DNA from: Anaerolineales bacterium
GTDB lineage: Bacteria; Chloroflexota; Anaerolineae; Anaerolineales; Villigracilaceae
DNA length: 19,078 bases
Reading direction: 5' to 3'
NCBI GenBank assembly: GCA_017882065.1
Contig: JADGQD010000013.1
Location: forward strand, 1-19,078
Every line of letters starts with the position of its first letter. The first letter of the stretch is position 1. A model generated the notes under the pieces. The model did not search any database. It was given only the letters and a program-made list of their open reading frames with translations, and was not told where the DNA came from. Shown here piece by piece: positions 16,391 through 19,078 of this stretch. The translations under genes and the position numbers were made by a program.

Positions 16391-16765
16391 ATCTCCGAAC
16401 CATTCGCACCGTGCAATCTCCAAGCGTAGCGATGTATTTTCCGTACTCGGATTTGGCCCGGCGACAATCTTGAACATCGCGTCCTTGACGAAACGTGGAT
16501 GGTAATCAGCAATGGACAGGCGCTTCTCTTGCATTACAACATGGCTGATTTCTCATGCTGCGATGTGGGCGTGTGCGGCGATCAAGTGGAGATGTTTGTG
16601 GAACAGATTCTTCCGCCCCCAATGCTTGTTATCATCGGTGCGAGACACTTGGATAAGGCAGTGGCTCATCTCGCCAAATGGCTTGGCCTCAACGTGGCTG
16701 TCAACGACGTTGCCGAGAGAGAGGTTTTGTTAAATGTTCTAAGCGGCGAACTGGTCGCTACTTAA
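16390..16765 (+). pseudogene. Decayed XdhC/CoxI-family gene
   Basis: XdhC proteins help insert or sulfurate the molybdenum cofactor in xanthine-dehydrogenase-family enzymes. Here a stretch from about 16465 reads NLEHRVLDETW, then DVGVCGDQVEMFVEQILP and MLVIIGARHLDKAVAHLAKW, matching the family's central CGG.VEV..EP block and the start of its Rossmann domain. The family's GGG and GAGHVG motifs are degraded (GDN, GARHLD). The N-terminal part lies in a different frame (RTIRTVQSPSVAMYFP, 16390-16440). The Rossmann domain stops after about 45 residues, where more than 100 are expected. A TAG at 16433-16435 and a frameshift near 16470 also break it. It is almost certainly non-functional. Confidence 0.65.
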
Positions 16766-16786
16766 TATGTTTACAGGGATTTTCGC

Positions 16787-17251
16787 CTAGAGCGATTTAA
16801 TCGCAGTCAGAACCTCTGCGCTATGCTCTGCAGGTCTGACATTTTCAAACACCTTGGCAATTCTACCGTTGGCATCAACCAGAAAGGTCGTTCGCAGAAC
16901 GCCATCATACTCTCGCCCCATGAATTTCTTCGATCCCCATACACCATACTGGTCGCAGACTTTATGCTCATCGTCAGCCAGCAACGGGAACTGGAGAGTG
17001 AATTTCTCCTTGAATTTGGCATGTGATTTCGGGCCGTCCGGGCTGACGCCCAGAATGACCACATCCGCATTTACATAGGCGCTGTAGTCGTCACGGAAAT
17101 TACAGGCCTCTGTCGTGCAGCCGGGCGTGTCATCTTTCGGGTAAAAATACAACACTACCGGTCTGCCCCGAAAATCAGACAGCCTACGGGTAGTATTGTT
17201 TTCGTCTTGCAAAGTAAAATCCGGTGCTTGAATCCCTGAGGCTATAGGCAT
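16787..17251 (-). CDS. bcp: Thiol peroxidase, Bcp/PrxQ-type peroxiredoxin
   Basis: Reduces hydrogen peroxide and organic hydroperoxides using thioredoxin. The 154 residues match the family length. The peroxidatic site is YPKDDTPGCTTEACNF, with Cys45 as the peroxidatic and Cys50 as the resolving cysteine, the five-apart pair of the E. coli Bcp type. GVSPDGPKSHAKFKEKF and TFLVDANGRIAKVF are the expected later elements. The open frame extends to 17353, but ATG 17251 has CAGGAG 6 nt upstream and matches the family start; the longer form would cross its own promoter. It is expressed from a promoter embedded in the upstream terminator. No clear terminator was found after the stop. Confidence 0.95.
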   Translation of the reverse strand: MPIASGIQAPDFTLQDENNTTRRLSDFRGRPVVLYFYPKDDTPGCTTEACNFRDDYSAYVNADVVILGVSPDGPKSHAKFKEKFTLQFPLLADDEHKVCDQYGVWGSKKFMGREYDGVLRTTFLVDANGRIAKVFENVRPAEHSAEVLTAIKSL

Positions 17252-17287
17252 AGCAATCTCCTGAAATATTTGGATACTATTTATCCT

Positions 17288-17316
17288 ATTATAAAGAAAA
17301 ATGCGGCGGTTGACCA
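17288..17316 (-). promoter_or_regulatory. Promoter of bcp
   Basis: On the minus strand: -35 TGGTCA (complement of 17311-17316), a 17-nt spacer and a perfect -10 TATAAT (complement of 17288-17293). Predicted start is near 17281, with a leader of about 30 nt. The -35 lies in the loop of the upstream terminator. Confidence 0.75.
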
Positions 17317-17332
17317 GTGTACCGTCGCATTT
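17294..17332 (-). terminator. Terminator of the moeA transcription unit
   Basis: A 12-bp stem with one imperfect pair (17321-17332 with 17299-17310), a 10-nt loop, and TTTTTCTT following on the minus strand. It ends the unit that includes moeA and the 29-codon ORF. Confidence 0.85.
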
Positions 17333-17358
17333 AATACAGAACTCTAACATCAAGCCGG

Positions 17359-17448
17359 TTAATTTATTCCGACTATCTTCAAAGCCTTTTTCTGGATCAG
17401 CGCATCGGTTGTCTCCGTGTTGTCGTCAATCACTAGCGCAAAAATCAT
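17359..17448 (-). CDS. 29-residue ORF translationally coupled to moeA
   Basis: A short frame reading MIFALVIDDNTETTD...ALKIVGIN. The ATG is one base after the moeA stop, and a near-perfect Shine-Dalgarno GGAGGTG lies 4 nt before it, inside the last codons of moeA. The terminator follows 27 nt after its stop. I do not recognise the product: a hydrophobic start, an acidic centre and a basic end. It could be a genuine small protein or the front end of a gene truncated by a deletion. The strong ribosome-binding site favours translation; function is unknown. Confidence 0.45.
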   Translation of the reverse strand: MIFALVIDDNTETTDALIQKKALKIVGIN

Positions 17449-17449
17449 T

Positions 17450-19078
17450 TTACACCTCCGCCATCAGCTTGCCCATCTGGCTTACATTATAGCCGGGCAT
17501 GTTCACGACCGCCTGTTGAAAAATCCGATCGTCCAAAACCTCGAATAAGGGGACAAGCAAATCACTTTCCGCAAAATTCTTCGGGATGAGCAGTTGATAA
17601 GTCTCCTGAAAGAGCGGGATAAAGTCCAGGTTTAAGGACTGCGCTGCTGCCGGAATACCCAAGCCGCAATCGGCACGCCCCGAAGCGACTGCCGCCGCCA
17701 CGCCTAGATGGGTGTATTCTTCCTGAATGTAACCTTGAATTGACTCAACGGATATCCCCATTTTTGACAACTGGTAATCTAACAGCACACGCGTCCCTGC
17801 GCCCCGTTGACGGTTCACGAATCGGACCTCAGGCCGGCTGAGGTCGCTCAGGCTTTCCACCCCCTTCGGGTTGCCCCTTCTCACCATCAGCCCCTGTTCG
17901 CGTCCCACAAACCCGAACACCTTCACAGAGAAATCGCTCAGATATTGGTGGATGTAAGAGAGATTGTATTCACCGGTTTCCGGGTCCAGCAGGTGCGACC
18001 CGGCCAAGTGCGCCTCGCCTCGTTTCAGGGCGATGAGTCCGCCCAGCGAGCCGACGTTGGCCGAAACCAGCCGCCTGTTATGCTCGGACAGGAACTGCGC
18101 CAGCAGGTCTAGGGTCATATCGTGGGAGCCGATGCAGAAAATCGTCCGATCAAGTTCGGCGCGCGAACGATAAAGGTGCACATCCACAGCATCCCCGGCC
18201 TCCGCGCCCTGCACGCCGCGCGACAGGAGCACCAGCCCGTCCGCACGCACCAGGGACGATATTACACCCGCCCCGCGAGCCAACGGCGCGGCCATTAATT
18301 TGTCTCCCACCTTTCCAACCGCCACACGCACGTAATCGTCGTCGCCACCAGGGGAAGTGATCTTGCGGGTCAAGTACGCCTGCTCGACTGGCAACTCCTG
18401 CGGTTGGCGGCCTGTCCATTTGGCGATCAGAGGCTCGACGAAAATCTCCCCAGTCAGCGCAGCCGAGACGGGATAACCGGGAACGCCGATAATCGGGATG
18501 TTATCATTGCGAGGAGGGCGTTCTTTGCTTGACGACATCGTACCCGAAAGGTAACCAATCTCCTCAGGCGATGGGGTTGATTCGTCGCTCACTTCGATCG
18601 CTCCTCGCAACGACACCATGCCAAGAATCACCGGATGACCCGGCCGCACCGCCACACCATGCACCAGCAGCGTGCCGAGCTTTTCCACCACCTGCGCCGA
18701 AAAATCCTCCGACCCGGCCGAGGAACCGGCATTGAGCAGGATCAGGTCATGTTCGCACGCGGCTTCTGCCACACGTGCGCAGATGGCGTCGAAGTTATCC
18801 GGGGTGATCGGGAAGCGCGTCGGGGCGCCGCCCCAGGCTTTGACCTGCGCTGCCAGGACGAGTGAGTTGTATTCGAGGATGTCACCTGCTTTCAGGTCCG
18901 AGCCAAGAGGTACCAGTTCCGTGCCGGTCGGTAGGATGGCGACGCGTGGCTTGCGCGCCACCTTCACAGACTGATGCCCGGACGCGGCTAATGCACCCAG
19001 GTCTACGGGACGCAAGACCTGACCCGAAGGCAGCACCAACTGCGTCTGGACGATGTCCTCCCCCAGCGGGCGGACGTG
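17450..19078 (-). CDS. moeA: Molybdopterin molybdenumtransferase MoeA fused to PBP-like domain (5' end outside)
   Basis: Partial: 542 residues are visible and the N-terminus lies beyond the right edge. The first part is MoeA, which inserts molybdate into adenylylated molybdopterin. It shows VRPLGEDIVQTQLVLPSG, PRVAILPTGTELVPLG, LLNAGSSAGSEDF, GVAVRPGHPVILGMV and IIGVPGYPVSAALT. From about residue 312 a periplasmic-binding-like domain (PBP_like) follows (IGSHDMTLDLLAQFL, ..GSHLLDPETGEYN, NRQRGAGTRVLLDYQL, GRADCGLGIPAAA). It may sense or hold molybdate/tungstate or another ligand; that is inference. Such fusions are known in other bacteria and archaea. Residues 156-192 are an insertion encoded by a palindromic repeat, placed between GHPVILGMV and IPIIGVPGYP, which are normally almost adjacent. 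The frame is open throughout. Confidence 0.93.
   Translation of the reverse strand, partial: HVRPLGEDIVQTQLVLPSGQVLRPVDLGALAASGHQSVKVARKPRVAILPTGTELVPLGSDLKAGDILEYNSLVLAAQVKAWGGAPTRFPITPDNFDAICARVAEAACEHDLILLNAGSSAGSEDFSAQVVEKLGTLLVHGVAVRPGHPVILGMVSLRGAIEVSDESTPSPEEIGYLSGTMSSSKERPPRNDNIPIIGVPGYPVSAALTGEIFVEPLIAKWTGRQPQELPVEQAYLTRKITSPGGDDDYVRVAVGKVGDKLMAAPLARGAGVISSLVRADGLVLLSRGVQGAEAGDAVDVHLYRSRAELDRTIFCIGSHDMTLDLLAQFLSEHNRRLVSANVGSLGGLIALKRGEAHLAGSHLLDPETGEYNLSYIHQYLSDFSVKVFGFVGREQGLMVRRGNPKGVESLSDLSRPEVRFVNRQRGAGTRVLLDYQLSKMGISVESIQGYIQEEYTHLGVAAAVASGRADCGLGIPAAAQSLNLDFIPLFQETYQLLIPKNFAESDLLVPLFEVLDDRIFQQAVVNMPGYNVSQMGKLMAEV
18504..18613. repeat. Palindromic repeat element inserted in frame in moeA
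   Basis: The ends are inverted copies: TCATTGCGAGGAG (18504-18516) against the complement of CTCCTCGCAACGA (18601-18613), 12 of 13 matching. The interior has smaller inverted pieces such as AATC/GATT beside GGGGTT. The terminal motif (cgTCATTGCGAGG...CCTCGCAATGAcg) is the one I know from dispersed palindromic elements in several bacterial phyla. It encodes about 37 residues of moeA with no stop. Only this copy is in the window. Confidence 0.65.

Noticed and set aside
16256..16435. N-terminal part of XdhC in the same frame as the conserved core
   Set aside because: The residues in this frame do not resemble XdhC. The stretch makes better sense on the minus strand (cytochrome-like) and, from about 16390, in the next plus frame.
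16249..16473. A 74-codon plus-strand frame read as a gene
   Set aside because: It starts in the GT2 stop region, has mixed composition and best fits as the out-of-frame N-terminal part of the decayed XdhC gene.
1..19078. CRISPR array, tRNA, rRNA, insertion sequence or prophage
   Set aside because: No regularly spaced repeats, cloverleaf, rRNA motifs, transposase or phage proteins were seen on either strand.

Overview
The window is an ordinary-GC bacterial chromosome segment. It most resembles Chloroflexota, probably class Anaerolineae. The assignment rests on gene content and style: a CAP-LysM surface protein with a Thr/Pro-rich stalk and a C-terminal membrane anchor, a GldA/GldF/GldG-like ABC operon ending in a DUF4340-like protein, a MoeA fused to a periplasmic-binding-like domain, and several genes that look leaderless. 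No rRNA, tRNA, CRISPR array, phage gene or insertion sequence was seen. The assignment is inference; no database search was possible.

Layout. 1-12: the first codons of a minus-strand gene leaving the left edge. 263-1231 (+): CAP-LysM surface protein. 1284-3205 (-): phosphoglycerate mutase and, upstream of it, a stand-alone sugar-type ABC ATPase, each followed by a hairpin terminator. 3302-5902 (+): mutS. 5977-8313 (-): membrane proton-pumping pyrophosphatase; it converges with mutS on a 20-bp bidirectional terminator. 8647-12540 (+): four-gene ABC operon (ATPase, permease, GldG-like, DUF4340-like), divergent from the pyrophosphatase, with good promoters for both. 12693-13898 (+): principal-type sigma-70 factor. 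14021-16252 (+): a two-gene unit of a polytopic GT-C-like membrane protein and a family 2 glycosyltransferase. 16253-16786: no intact gene; it holds decayed pieces of an XdhC-like gene (+) and perhaps a c-type cytochrome (-). 16787-17251 (-): Bcp peroxiredoxin. 17359-19078 (-): a 29-codon ORF and a MoeA-PBP fusion that runs off the right edge.

How the genes fit together. Most are housekeeping: glycolysis, mismatch repair, proton-motive pyrophosphate hydrolysis, transcription and peroxide defence. The surface and envelope theme recurs in the CAP-LysM protein, the Gld-like exporter and the glycosyltransferase pair. The right end has a molybdenum-cofactor theme. MoeA-PBP is intact as far as visible, while XdhC (a maturation factor for molybdenum hydroxylases) and a cytochrome-like fragment nearby are wrecked, which suggests loss of a molybdenum-hydroxylase gene cluster.

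The main points for follow-up are: a palindromic repeat of about 110 bp that lies inside the moeA reading frame and is translated; the decayed XdhC/cytochrome remnants; three genes with a -10 box 6-7 nt from the ATG (leaderless candidates); and a terminator whose loop and 3' arm double as the promoter of bcp. I found no clear new multi-gene defence or metabolic system.
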